From Forficula auricularia (taxonomy: Eukaryota; Arthropoda; Insecta; Dermaptera; Forficulidae): a stretch of DNA of 64,000 bases. Both the position numbers and the translations under genes were made by a program. The notes under the pieces are model-generated. The model searched no databases, was not told the origin of the DNA, and saw only the letters and a list, made by a program, of their open reading frames with translations. Below are positions 11,301 to 21,004 of this stretch, piece by piece (position 1 is the stretch's first letter; each line of letters starts with the position of its first letter). The stretch is taken from the NCBI GenBank assembly GCA_024734495.1, contig JALMQS010000102.1, positions 9,393,894-9,457,893 on the forward strand, read 5' to 3'.

Positions 11301-13753
11301 GGGTCGATATGCACCAAAATCTAATCAGCTTTTAATCTCAATGGACCAAAACTACGTGTTAAATTTGGTTTCGATATTCAAATTAGTTTTTGAGCTAGCT
11401 CGCCACAAAAATTTGGTAACGCACAGACTAACGGACCACCAGACAACCAGACAGACTAACTAACAGACATTTTGACAAAACAATTATTATCTCGAAAAAT
11501 GAAATTTTTCGATGTTCGCTTATTAGAGCTTTTTTGTAGAGCGAAATGCCAAGGTTTCGTTCAATTTTTTTTAATCAAATTAGTTTCAGCCGTTTTGGAG
11601 ATATTTCGAAAAAACCACTTTTTTCATACACGATTACAATACTTGACCATACCCTGTATGGTCAAGTAAAAAGAAACTACAACGTTGTTTTAGCTTCTTT
11701 TACATTGAAGGTGGGGCTCATCCGATGAATTTTCCGCTGCTCTTTGATTTGTTTTTAAAAGATCAACAATTCTACTACAGTTAGCAAGAAAGATATTTAT
11801 TGAAATGTTTTAATTAATTTATTTATTTTTGTTCTATTATAGATTCCAGGTAACGAAGGAAGAGCAGGAATGGCAGCCATTCTTGATATTGATAATAGTA
11901 TAGATCTTCAATCGTTATTCGATGGCGTTATGAAACTTTTACCTTCCTATGCAAGACCAGTTTTTATTAGAAAACTTGCAAAAATGGATATGACAGGTAA
12001 ATATTGAAAATTTTTATATTATAATTTCAATTTTTAATAAATAAATAATAGAAAAGAAAATTATCATATTTTTTCCAATTAAAAATCATCTTATTTATTT
12101 AATAGTTTGGGCTTTTAATAAGTTCTGCAAAGACTACGCTCACTTTGCAACTAAGCTCAACAAATCTTCTCCAAACATCCGCTTGTCCCAGGCTAACAGA
12201 ACTTAGCTTTTAATATACTCGGAGCTTTTCCACCCCTTAAATGAACTTGATACCTTGAAGGAGACAATAAAAGAGTGTGCCTTCTGCTAGAATTATAAAT
12301 TTTATTTATCTCGTTATGAATTATAAATTTTATTTATCTCGTTATGAATAAAATTTATAATTCCAGCAGAAGACACTCTTTTATTGTCTCCTTCAATTTA
12401 TAAAAATTCTGCTACTCTCTGCAAAAAACTTTCAATTGAACTTAATACCGTGAACTCTAACTCAAGTGCGCACTATTATCTCAATACTTTCTTTATTTCT
12501 GATTTTGTTCAGAATCTAAGCGTCTTTCAAATAATATGATAAAATATAAAATATGTTCTTTAAAATTACTTTAAAATGTGATGCTCAATTGCTTTTCTGT
12601 TTTCTCCACTGCAATCGCCTCAAAAAAAATCCTAATATAATTTACCGACTTCGCTCTGATTACAACAAAATGAGAAATAGTTCAAATTTGAGTTGGAATA
12701 CCTGATATATAATACAGTCGAACCCGCTTATAGAGGGCCCTCATTTAATTAGAACCCGGATTTAACGTGGAAATCGGAAATATTTGGTTGGCACAATGTT
12801 AAAAACGAACCCGTTTTTACGAGTACTCGGTAATAATGAGCAAACATCAAACGCGGTCCCTTCGTGCTCGTTATAAGCGGGTTAGACTGTATATATATAT
12901 AATACTCCAAGGAAAATTTCAATGTTTTTCAAATTGTCTATAATCTCATAAATTATCTTTAAAAAAAAAATATCATCTTAGCCAAGCAATCTGTTTATAT
13001 GTTTGCGTCCCCCTTGAGCACTTGATTTCAGCACCTCCTGCTAAGAAAAATGAAAATTCTACTTTAAAAATATATAGGCATATCATTATATTATCAGAAC
13101 CTTTGTGTTATGTTTGTTCATCTGTTTTTTATTATTTTAGTATCAAAATAATAAGTTTTTTTTCAACTTGCTAATTTTTTCCGCGTCCCCATTCAGACAT
13201 TTCACCCCCGCCACTCAGGATGAGAACTTAGATGTTTAAACACCGTATTTTAAGACTCACTTTAATTTTGAGATAAATTTTTTGCCTAACAAATAAGTTT
13301 TCCACGCCTCAACCTTTAATGCTGGTTACGTTTTCAAGTGAGATAAATGAGCTGCGATTCAATCAATATGTATATAACTGAATCCATTCAACAATATTCT
13401 GTGGATATATTTACCATAATAGCATAATTATTCATTCTTATTTTATCAATCAACCAACTCTTGAAATCGGATCCAGAAATTCTGAAACTAAAATAAATCT
13501 TTTTTTAGTCTTCTATTTAGATTATTAGACCGAAAAAACTTTGAAATAATCAAACTGATCACTAAAATTTCGACAAATTCATTATTTAATATTGTTTTTA
13601 GGTACCTATAAAATTAAGAAGAAGGATCTTCAAGAAGAAGGTTTTGATCCGAGTAAAACAAGCGATCCTATTTACTACATGAGTAAAACCCAATATGAAC
13701 TATTAACTCCTTGTATCTATTCTGATATCCTTACGGGAAAGATTCGACTGTGA
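5377..13753 (+). CDS. Long-chain fatty acid transport protein / acyl-CoA synthetase (3' part, five exons)
   Basis: This is the C-terminal half (about 311 residues) of an SLC27A/FATP protein, a membrane protein that activates long- and very-long-chain fatty acids to CoA esters and drives their uptake. Exons are 5377-5569, 6976-7254, 8949-9106, 11843-11996 and 13602-13753; every junction is GT-AG and phases agree (1, 1, 0, 1). Motifs: YIGEMCRY at the start of the first visible exon; EFYGATEGN (adenylate-binding); IRGPDG; the FATP/VLACS signature [45 protein letters not shown]; and GTYKIKK near the end. The stop is at 13751. No earlier exon was found between 1 and 5377, so the N-terminal half lies outside the window. 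Introns carry MITEs, mariner, hAT and hairpin insertions. Which FATP paralogue it is cannot be settled; it reads closest to FATP1/FATP4. Confidence 0.95.
5913..6271. mobile_element. MITE with imperfect TIRs in FATP intron
   Basis: The left end reads CTATAAATTACGTCGCAC and the right end, inverted, CCATAAATTACGTCACAC. The interior contains further GTGACA/TGTCAC-type motifs. No coding capacity. A target duplication was not clear, so the boundaries are approximate. Confidence 0.65.
6272..6975. other. Rest of FATP intron, nothing recognised
   Basis: AT-rich intron sequence ending in a normal acceptor (TTTCTTTTCAG) before the exon at 6976. Confidence 0.6.
7458..8154 (+). repeat. Family A repeat, copy 2
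   Basis: It runs from ACTTTACCATACAGGGTATG to ATCAGAACACGTCAGCTTAT and is the most complete copy in direct orientation. It lies in the intron before the FATP exon at 8949. G-rich tracts alternate with a roughly 100-bp module (GCAAAAACTAAC ... TTTTGTATACATAAT) repeated inside the element. Short open frames over it (7503-7688, 7755-8012) are not genes. Confidence 0.8.
8450..8708. repeat. Foldback element with about 30-bp arms
   Basis: ATGCAATTTCGAAAAGGGCA near 8459 is repeated inverted near 8680 with few mismatches, separated by about 200 AT-rich bases. It fits a small non-autonomous DNA transposon or a foldback repeat. It lies in the same FATP intron as family A copy 2. Confidence 0.6.
9167..10095 (-). 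mobile_element. Rearranged mariner-like element (DD41D type) with about 200-bp arms
   Basis: The element sits in the FATP intron between exons 8949-9106 and 11843-11996. Its two ends form an inverted repeat of about 200 bp (9167-9364 and 9896-10095). The arms contain not only the terminal sequence (GAGGTATAGAACTTCGAATT) but also the 3' end of the transposase gene, so the tail of the element is present twice in opposite orientation and the normal head is missing. TA-rich flanks fit a TA target. Confidence 0.9.
9271..9996 (-). pseudogene. Mariner-like transposase, N-terminus missing
   Basis: A 241-codon frame reads [11 protein letters not shown] (first catalytic Asp, about residue 38), [12 protein letters not shown] (second Asp, about residue 131) and [10 protein letters not shown] (third Asp, about residue 173). 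There are 41 residues between the second and third Asp, as in the DD41D (rosa-like) mariners. The first 30 or so codons are not transposase: they are read through the inverted copy of the element's own 3' end. The helix-turn-helix DNA-binding half is absent, so the product cannot be a working transposase. The C-terminal peptide MPEIIFKH occurs again on the opposite strand, ending at 9990. Confidence 0.88.
10570..10822 (+). pseudogene. hAT-type transposase C-terminal relic (ZMYM1-like)
   Basis: One frame reads [20 protein letters not shown], then [11 protein letters not shown] and [12 protein letters not shown], the C-terminal dimerisation region of hAT-derived proteins annotated as zinc finger MYM-type 1-like. 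A TGA at 10625 falls where family members have a Trp codon, and the frame ends at TAG 10820-10822. No N-terminal part is nearby. It is a dead fragment in a FATP intron. Confidence 0.8.
10969..11672 (-). repeat. Family A repeat, copy 3 (inverted)
   Basis: It is the reverse complement of copy 2, from AATAAGCTGACGTGTTCTGA to the CATACCCTGTATGG motif near 11650. C-tracts correspond to the G-tracts of the other copies. It lies in the intron before the FATP exon at 11843, with opposite polarity to copy 2 in the preceding intron. Confidence 0.8.
12257..12442 (+). repeat. Hairpin family B, copy 1
   Basis: The left arm GGAGACAATAAAAGAGTGTG near 12260 pairs with its inverse near 12375-12396; between them lies a short duplicated AAATTTTATTTATCTCGTTATG segment. 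The arms are followed by the constant tail ATTCTGCTACTCTCTGC and an A-run plus CTTTCAATT. Similar units occur at 25326, 40578 and 58173. Confidence 0.8.
12715..12889. mobile_element. pogo/Tc1-like MITE
   Basis: Terminal repeats CAGTCGAACCCGCTTATA and (right end, inverted) CAGTCTAACCCGCTTATA are flanked by TA on both sides (12713-12714, 12890-12891). At 175 bp it has no coding capacity. The ends match the form usual for pogo/Tigger-type elements. Confidence 0.85.
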
Positions 13754-13882
13754 TTTACTTGAATCGCTTGCCAAAGGTTTTATCTTTTTTATTCAGATAT
13801 TGAAGACTGAATATTTTATAACCAAGTGAACTAGTACTGTTTTTTTTTTTTTATTTTTATTTAATATAGTAAAAGAAATGCA

Positions 13883-13888
13883 AAATAA
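13883..13888 (+). promoter_or_regulatory. Candidate polyadenylation signal of the FATP gene
   Basis: AATAAA about 130 bases after the stop codon. Further AATAAA/AAATAAA strings follow at about 13935 and 14061, so the site actually used is uncertain. Confidence 0.5.
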
Positions 13889-13889
13889 A

Positions 13890-15580
13890 CATTGAAAATT
13901 AAAATACTTATCTATATGTTAAAGGATAGAACCAAATAAATATAAAATAATATTGTTTTTTTTTTTTAATTTTATTTGTTAAATGTTGTAAACTACTAAA
14001 AATAGTAAATGGGGATTTATATTGAAGGCTCATCTTTTTGGGAATCGTGTTTTATTATGAAATAAATAAAAAACTAAGATTTATCGACTGTGATGTCTCT
14101 AAAAGTTTTGACCTAAATAGAAAATTTGTTTTTATAATAAAACAGTGATTCGAAATAAAAAGATGATTCTTTTTTTTTATAGAAAATATTTGACATTTTA
14201 TCTTGGCATTTTAAAAGCATTTCTCTCATCAAATGTACTTACTTGGAAGAATGATAATTTGGGAAATGAGTGTACTCTTGGGCCCAAACCTAGTCGTGTT
14301 GTTTGAATTCCACTAAATTTGACTATTAAGGCCTAAAATGTGATATTGAAAATTGCATACCTTTATCTGCAAAAGCGATGAAGGTATTGCAGATAAAAGT
14401 TTAAGCTGGCAAATAATATAAAATTACTAGAGTTGCAACGAATAATGGTTCACCATTTGCCGAATACAGAACACAAAACTATCATTTTTTATCCCAACCA
14501 TACTGAAATGTTTATGCAACATTATGAATAAAGAAATAGATTAATATACACTGAAAATAATCAAAATAAAAAATCGAAATCATTTTTTTATTTCATTTGA
14601 ATACATCATAGAGTGTGAACATTATGGAACTCCTTAGAAGCTGACGGACCTCAAATAAAAACTTGAAGATCCGTTGGATGAGTATGACTGACTTAGCGGA
14701 ATACTAAATAGTTTGAAATTCTGGAAAAAAGTTCAGCTAGTTATTTTTATAGTTCGTGAGAACATTCGGGAAAAACCCTACCCCCAAGAATCTTCAAAAG
14801 ATGGAAAAATACAAAGGGCAATGGATGATAAATGCCATCGAATGCAAGAAGAAGCAATGCAGCCTCTATAGATCTTTTAAGATTCCTCCACTATAGGAAT
14901 AGAAGAGAAGAAAGTTATCAGGCGAAGGGGTGGACACTTAGGTAATTGTAAGCCCGAATTTTGAATGATTTAAGATTGTACCAAAGTGGCAGGAAAGAGG
15001 GAGGCCAGAAGAGAGTTCCAGTTCCTTGAAGTCATGAAGATAAACCTATTGGTGAATGTTTTACTTCGAAAAGGACGATTGAAATAATATCTCAGGGAAA
15101 ACATCATGAATTTTTTGAAGGTTTATATCGACAAAAAAGATTGCAACTTCAATCTTGTATTAAGAGTAAATTGAGCGTATCCCCAAAGATGAGCTGTTTG
15201 ACTTAATTGAATATAAATTAGTGTGAACTTGAATCTAATCTAAGGAAACTGTTTAATACCACATCTATTAATTATAATCAAAATTTAGATGCTAACTACA
15301 ATTTGGAGGTGTAAGAATATTATATACTACTTACTCCAAAACTTTCGAATATTCGGCTATACGGCCAGAATTGCTTATTCGTTCCAACTCTAATACTTAA
15401 AACAAGGGTGCCCGTCCCCCCTAGCTTCATGGCTCACCCCTCCCTTACAAATAGAGAAATAACAGAGATCTTTCTCTAAAACTTATTACCGAGGAAAAAG
15501 TACTGTAGTGGTATTTGTAATAAAAACTGTACACACTTGGTTACAAGTTCCAAGCAAATGCGTTTCGCCGCTTTAGGCCT
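13890..15580. other. Intergenic sequence without recognised genes
   Basis: Mostly AT-rich. The part at about 14640-15270 is somewhat less AT-rich and may be an old repeat, but every frame is broken and I recognise no family. Confidence 0.5.
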
Positions 15581-15594
15581 ACTAGTTGTACAAT

Positions 15595-15797
15595 TTTTTT
15601 TTTCTTGCTTTTCGGCCTTTCAAGCCATAAACCAATTTACGATACCAGTTATTTTTTTATTAAAATTTGTCTCTAAGGCAGGGGATCAGGCATCAACCGA
15701 ACGCCTCGACCCGGACTCGAACCCGTGTCCACTTGGTTGGCAGGTGGAGACGCTAACCACTAGACCAGCCCGACCCCCCACCTGTTAATTAAAAACC
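15595..15797 (-). mobile_element. tRNA-derived SINE with perfect 14-bp target duplication
   Basis: On the minus strand the 5' end reads TGGTCTAGTGGTTAGCG (A box) and GGTTCGAGTCC (a perfect B box), the internal RNA polymerase III promoter of tRNA-like sequences. The 3' end is an A-run. The element is bounded on both sides by ACTAGTTGTACAAT (15581-15594 and 15798-15811), so both boundaries are firm. It looks like a fairly young insertion. An open frame across it on the + strand is not a gene. Confidence 0.9.
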
Positions 15798-15811
15798 ACT
15801 AGTTGTACAAT

Positions 15812-16527
15812 ATATTTTATTCAGTTCTAAAGAATTAAAAGAGATCATTGTTACCTTTTGTTGAAGTTATAAGGCTTGACCGTTTTTATTTTGATCATGT
15901 AATGCTAATTTTGCAACAATTTCCGCCTCCCCCCATTCTCCAAGAAATTTCAATAACGCACTCTGCGTCTTAGCTCTTGGGCACCCCTGCTTAAAACAAT
16001 CTTCTTTTAACATATATTTAAATATTTACACCTTGTAAATAAATATAAAGGCCGATATGTACTACAAGTATGAAAAAATAAACAATATAAAGTATGTAGG
16101 TACTTAAACATACCAAATGGAATTGTTTAATTATTTTATAAGTAATTTCAATATTAAATTGTTTTTTTATACGTTACTTATTAATATTTTTATTTTTTTT
16201 TATCTGTAAAAAATGCTTAAAAATTTATGTCGTTTTTTTTCTGTTAAATAAAATATTAGGTGATTAATTTTAAGAAAACCTAAATTTATTTATTTAAATA
16301 TAAATTGATGTCTCTTTATATATTTTAATAATGTTCTGTATGAATTGGAGGAGGCTTTTGTTATTAGTTATTTACAAAGTAAAAACTACATGTTTTTATA
16401 CATATTATATTTTTAATTTGATTTTTGAATCTGATAACAGATATTTTTAAATAAATAAATTATTTTTTTAATTTGTATACAATTTATCCCATGAATCTTT
16501 AGAAACGACTTCCTTATTATTTAATTA
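15812..16527. other. AT-rich intergenic sequence
   Basis: Nothing recognised on either strand. Confidence 0.5.
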
Positions 16528-16680
16528 CTAGCTGCGGCGCCAGCTTTCGCCGTTTGTGACGTTTTTATCCATTAAGGTATCGCTATGCCCTGTGCACAAT
16601 GTTTTGGGCTTATGTAATATATATGGAGGTTCCGTCGTTGACTATTTTAAAGGGGAAAGAAGATCCTTCGAATCGTGGAG
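16528..16680 (-). mobile_element. Helitron 3' terminus (fragment)
   Basis: Read on the minus strand it ends GGCGCCGCAGCTAG followed by T, matching the CTAG|T ending of the Helitron at 60140-62860, with a GC-rich hairpin-like segment just inside. The inner limit is not defined. Confidence 0.5.
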
Positions 16681-17449
16681 TTTAAGGGGATTAAAATGAT
16701 CTATATCTTCAAAATTCTTTTATTCAGAATTTGTAGTTTTCATTATTATGTTAATATATTTTCGGACCTCATAATAATTGATTTTTTTAATTTTGAAACT
16801 CGTAAAGTTTCTGACAAATAAATAATAATTATATAAATTAAACTTATTTTTATTTTTTGTACAGAGTTTTATTTTCAATTTTGAAGGCCCTCAAAAATAT
16901 TAGTTGCCCCGGACCTCACATTTTCTCTGAAATATAGATGTGTGTGTAACTATATTATATTTATATAAAATAAGATTCTCCTATATACGACCTTCTTTGA
17001 AATTCGCTGATTAGGGGGTTTTTGGGTAGACATTTCGATCTATTCAACTTTAATTTATTTCATTTTTCTTTAATTAAAAAAATTATTCACAGTTGGGTGT
17101 GCCAAAGTTTGTATGATTACTTTTTATTAATTTTCCTTGATTATTTTTTTAATTTTAAATCCCAGTAATAGTTCATTACAAATATTACCATATTTTAAAA
17201 TTGGAAAATTTAATTAATTAGAGAATGAATCGGAAGAGACGGAATGAATATGGAATTGGAATAATTATCGGAAAAAAGGTTTTTTTTTATTTAATTGGTT
17301 TTTTTCTTCTTATTAAAAACAAGGACTAAAAAGATGATCAAGGACAGTCGATGGTGAAGAAGTAATCTCCGGAATCGAAGGTCAAATACAATGTATACAT
17401 TAATTCATGTAAAATAATTGGTTTAATTAATTAGAGGTAGATCCTTTTA

Positions 17450-17550
17450 TCTATATATATAAAATTAAGGTTTTGTCTGTACATTGCTCCAAATCACGCC
17501 AAATTTATAATTGTCTTTTGAAGTTGCCTCCTTTTTTTAAAATTATTTAT
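17450..17550 (+). mobile_element. Helitron 5' terminus (fragment)
   Basis: TCTATATATATAAAATTAAG followed by TTTTGTCTGTACATTGCTCC is identical to the 5' end of the Helitron at 60140-62860. It starts with TC after an A, as Helitrons do. It is cut off by the LINE sequence that begins near 17550. Confidence 0.7.
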
Positions 17551-18050
17551 TGGTTTCCCTGAAGAGTGCGATAGTTTCATTCACCACATGCAATGATCAC
17601 ATTCAGTATTTGATAAAAAAATGTCAAAAATACATTAATATATTAAGATGCGTAGCTGGTACTAGATGGGGAGCACATCCAGAGAGCATGCTGAATATTT
17701 ATAAAGGATTGTTAAGATCAACCATCGATTATGGGTCATTCTTGTATGCAACTGCTTCAAGAGAACTTCTAAAAAAACTTGACACCCTTCAATACGTAGC
17801 ACTCAGATCAGCAATTGGTGCAAGGACATCTACGCCAACAAACGCACTCCTGGTGGAGTGCGGAGAGCCTCCACTAGAGATGCGCAGACAATATTTGGCG
17901 GATTGCTATTATATTAAAAATATGGCAGTGAAAGATAATCTTATTAGTAAGAATATAACAAAATTATACAGCATAGTAATTAACCAACCAAGAAACACAA
18001 ACTCCCTCCCTTATGAACAGTCATCTAAGATACGAAAAATTCCACAATAA
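17550..18050 (+). pseudogene. LINE reverse transcriptase thumb region
   Basis: This frame includes IKKCQKYINILRCVAGTRWG, then YKGLLRSTIDYG and LDTLQYVALRSAIGA, blocks typical of the region after the RT palm in I/R1/jockey-type LINEs. The palm with its catalytic Asp residues is absent because the element is truncated. The frame runs out near 18050 and continues at 18013-19083 in the next frame, so one frameshift separates the pieces. Confidence 0.8.
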
Positions 18051-19083
18051 CATTGAGCAGACAATAGTACTAGCAATATTTGAAAGTCCCTATTACTCTT
18101 TATATCAAAAACCTCTCGTAGACACCCATTTAGCGGAAGATTATGCCATTAAAAAATTTCCTGCTCTTAGAAAACATTTAACAGAAGAATATATAAATGG
18201 GAAATGGTCAAATTACATCAAAATATATACAGATGGAAGCAAATCAAGTGAAAATACGGGATGCGCGTTTTACATTCCTAGCATTAAAAAGTGCGGCATA
18301 TATAAATTATGTAATCAAGCCTCTATACTTTCGGCAGAGGCAAAAGCCATCTACAAAGCAACTAAGTATATTGAAAAATTAAATGGGAGTCAATTTTTAA
18401 TTTTGAGTGACTCATTAAGTTCTTTAAAGAATATTCAAACATTAACAAGAGAAAGAAAATCTAATATATTAATTTGGAAATCAATAGAACAAATTAGTAA
18501 ATTACGCGCACAAAACAAAAAAGTACAGTTAGTTTGGATCCCGGCTCATAGCAAAATTCAAGGTAATGAAATGGCAGACTCTTTGGCAAAATTATCTGAG
18601 AAATTAGACAATACCAACGTAGAAAAGACGGATCCAAACGATTTAAAAGTAATAGCTAAAAACTACATGATAGAACGGTGGCAATGTTATTGGGAGGAAA
18701 CACAAGAACATAAAGGACAACACCTGTTCAAAATACAACCCCAAATCACCATAAAACCATGGTTCTATAAAGAAAATTATTCAAGAAAACAAATTACTAC
18801 AATATCTAGACTAAGGACTAACCACAACCTGTTACCAATCAATATGATACGCATGAATTTGGACCCCCTTAAACCTTGTGATTGTGAGTTAAGGATTGTA
18901 GATATGGACCATTTAATTCACGATTGCCCAAAATATAAGGATTCCCAACAAAAGATAAAGGATATTTTTAAACAAGAGGAGTTAAACATTAATGAAAATT
19001 TAATTGAGATACTAAAAAAGAATAAAATTCAATTGAATTACGCGCTATTTATCTTTGCGGAAGAAAATAATATAAAAATTTAA
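18013..19083 (+). pseudogene. LINE RNase H domain and C-terminal zinc-knuckle-like tail
   Basis: The RNase H active site looks complete: YTDGSK (Asp, about residue 75), LSAEAKAI (Glu, about residue 113), LSDSLSSL (Asp, about residue 133) and a final HSKIQGNEMADSLAKLS with its Asp near residue 193. A C-terminal CDCE ... DHLIHDC segment follows (about residues 292-308), the CCHC-like end usual in this class. The frame is intact for 356 codons and ends at 19083, but lacks its own RT because of the upstream frameshift and truncation. Confidence 0.85.
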
Positions 19084-19138
19084 GTTGGCTGCATTGTAGA
19101 TAAATAAATAGCAAAACTCGTGGCTAAATTCCCGAAAG

Positions 19139-20351
19139 CAGGGTTGCCAATTTAGCGGTTTTCCCGCTAGATCTGGCTATTTTTTACTCCATCTAGCTAG
19201 AAGAAATCTCATCTGGCGGCTAGCGGGAAATCTGGCTATTTTCAAACATTTCTGGCGGGATTCCTGGCTTTTTTTACAAATCAAGTTAAATTCATTTTTT
19301 AAGCAAAATTCCTTTACTAATAATACATTTTCAACATTAACAAAATTACTGTTGACAGTTGGCACTCTGTCGTATCTTCTTTTCTACTCTCTCGTATTAT
19401 ATTTTGAAAATTAAATTTAAATATAGCGCGCGCTCTTTATTTTAGTTTAACATAGAATCCCCTATACGACTAATCTAGGGGATTTAGTTAGTCGTTGTTC
19501 TATTTAGTTTTTTAAATTTTAAAAAGTTTCTAAAGAAAATCTCTTCACCTTATTTAAAATGTTTCACAAAAAATTGCACCATTCTCCTTTAACAAAATGA
19601 TAATTTATAATGTATAACCCAGGAGGAATTTAAATATATATTATAAAAATACCTAAAATATGGTTTTTAAAGTAGATATAATTGTAAGAGAAAGTTAAAA
19701 CGATTAATTGTTCACTTTGTTCTTGAATCTTTTATATTTAGTAAAAATTTTACTGAATTAATATTTGGAACTCGAAAAATACAACACATACACTATAAGT
19801 GCGTCTATTACTCTACCTAGCCAGTCAAAAAAAATATAAAATATAGGTATACTGTCTAATCCAAAACATAAAGACATTAAATAAAAAATAAAAATATAAA
19901 GTAAATAAAACCTGTTTTTTATCACTCTTAATAATAAAAGACTGTCTTAATTATATTAAAAAAAAAAACTTTTCTAAAAAGTACAAAATAATCTAATACT
20001 TAATCAAAATGTGTGGGGCACAGAAACTATATGTAAATTTGATTTTCTAATTAAAAATATTTTGTATTGCAGTTTTCTAATTTATTAATATTTTTTTTTA
20101 AATACCATATTGCTTTTATTCATTATCGAGTATTATTATTATTAAAGCTAAAAAAGTTTATTTAGTAAAAAAATTGTGATAAGTAAATTTAAATAACATA
20201 AAAAAAATATTCTCACTGCATTTCTTGTGAGAGCAATTATTCACTTTTTGAGTCTACCGCTAGATGGCGCTTGGATCGGAAATCTAGCGGTTTCTGGCTA
20301 TTTTGGAAGACCGATCTAGCGGTTTTATAAATCAAATCGTTGGCAACACTG
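19139..20351. mobile_element. Non-autonomous hAT-like element with 8-bp target duplication
   Basis: Ends are CAGGGTTGCCAA and (right end, inverted) CAGTGTTGCCAA, bounded by CCCGAAAG at 19131-19138 and 20352-20359. Near both ends there are several CTAGCGG/CCGCTAG and TCTGGCTATTTT motifs, plausible transposase binding sites. About 1.2 kb with no transposase. The interior at 19960-20030 shares sequence with the hairpin at 24930. Confidence 0.92.
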
Positions 20352-20402
20352 CCCGAAAGGGTGGAGGCCAATCAAAACCTACTACTACTACTACTACTAC
20401 TT

Positions 20403-21004
20403 TTCTAATTTCATTCTGAAGCCAAGAAGCATATCCAAAAAAACATCTTTCAATTAAATTTTGACTCGTTTCTTTAAACCTATTTATTTTATATTTACTT
20501 ATTTGGATTGTTTAGATATTTAGCTTTTATAAAAACAATGGGTGAGTTTTTGACATTCTATTATTTTATTATTTTATAAACATTTAATTTCTCTCTCTGC
20601 TTTCATTTTTTCTTTTCTTACTTCAAACTATTCATACAATTATTTTTTCATATATTTTATCATTAAATTATTGAAATGTGTATTTCTATTTGTTTTATAC
20701 TTGAAATTTTATTTGTGAGTTTGTCGGCATTACTCGTAAATATCTAGATTTTTACACAATTATTACAAACAAGTTAGCTAAGGTTAGATTCCTGAGGGGA
20801 CGAAACCTTCTGACATTCAATATAAACAAATTTATCTATTAAAATCTTTGAATTTACCTTAAAATGTTCTTTTTTCTTCGAATTTTTACATTTTTAAGCC
20901 ATATCTGCTCTAACATATACCCTTTTAAATAAAACTAAACTAACTTACATTTCGAAGTATTTGCCTTCATTTTCAGGCTAAATTTAAATGGGGAATAAAT
21001 AATA
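20403..21004. other. AT-rich intergenic sequence
   Basis: Nothing recognised. Confidence 0.5.

Larger units (their letters stand above)
17550..20402 (+). mobile_element. 5'-truncated I/R1-type LINE with RNase H and (TAC)n tail
   Basis: It holds the RT thumb region, an RNase H domain and a 3' untranslated region ending in CTACTACTACTACTACTACT at about 20381-20401. A hAT-type element (19139-20351) is inserted in the 3' untranslated region; removing it and one copy of the target site joins the two halves exactly. The presence of RNase H points to the I or R1 groups. Confidence 0.85.

Noticed and set aside
15700..15780. Functional tRNA gene on the minus strand
   Set aside because: A and B boxes are present but no cloverleaf with an acceptor stem closes, and the unit has an A-tail and target duplication, so it is a SINE.
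15537..15788. 83-codon + strand frame
   Set aside because: It lies across a tRNA-derived SINE read backwards.
19177..19365. Minus-strand 62-codon frame within the hAT-like element
   Set aside because: It overlaps subterminal repeats and shows no transposase motif.
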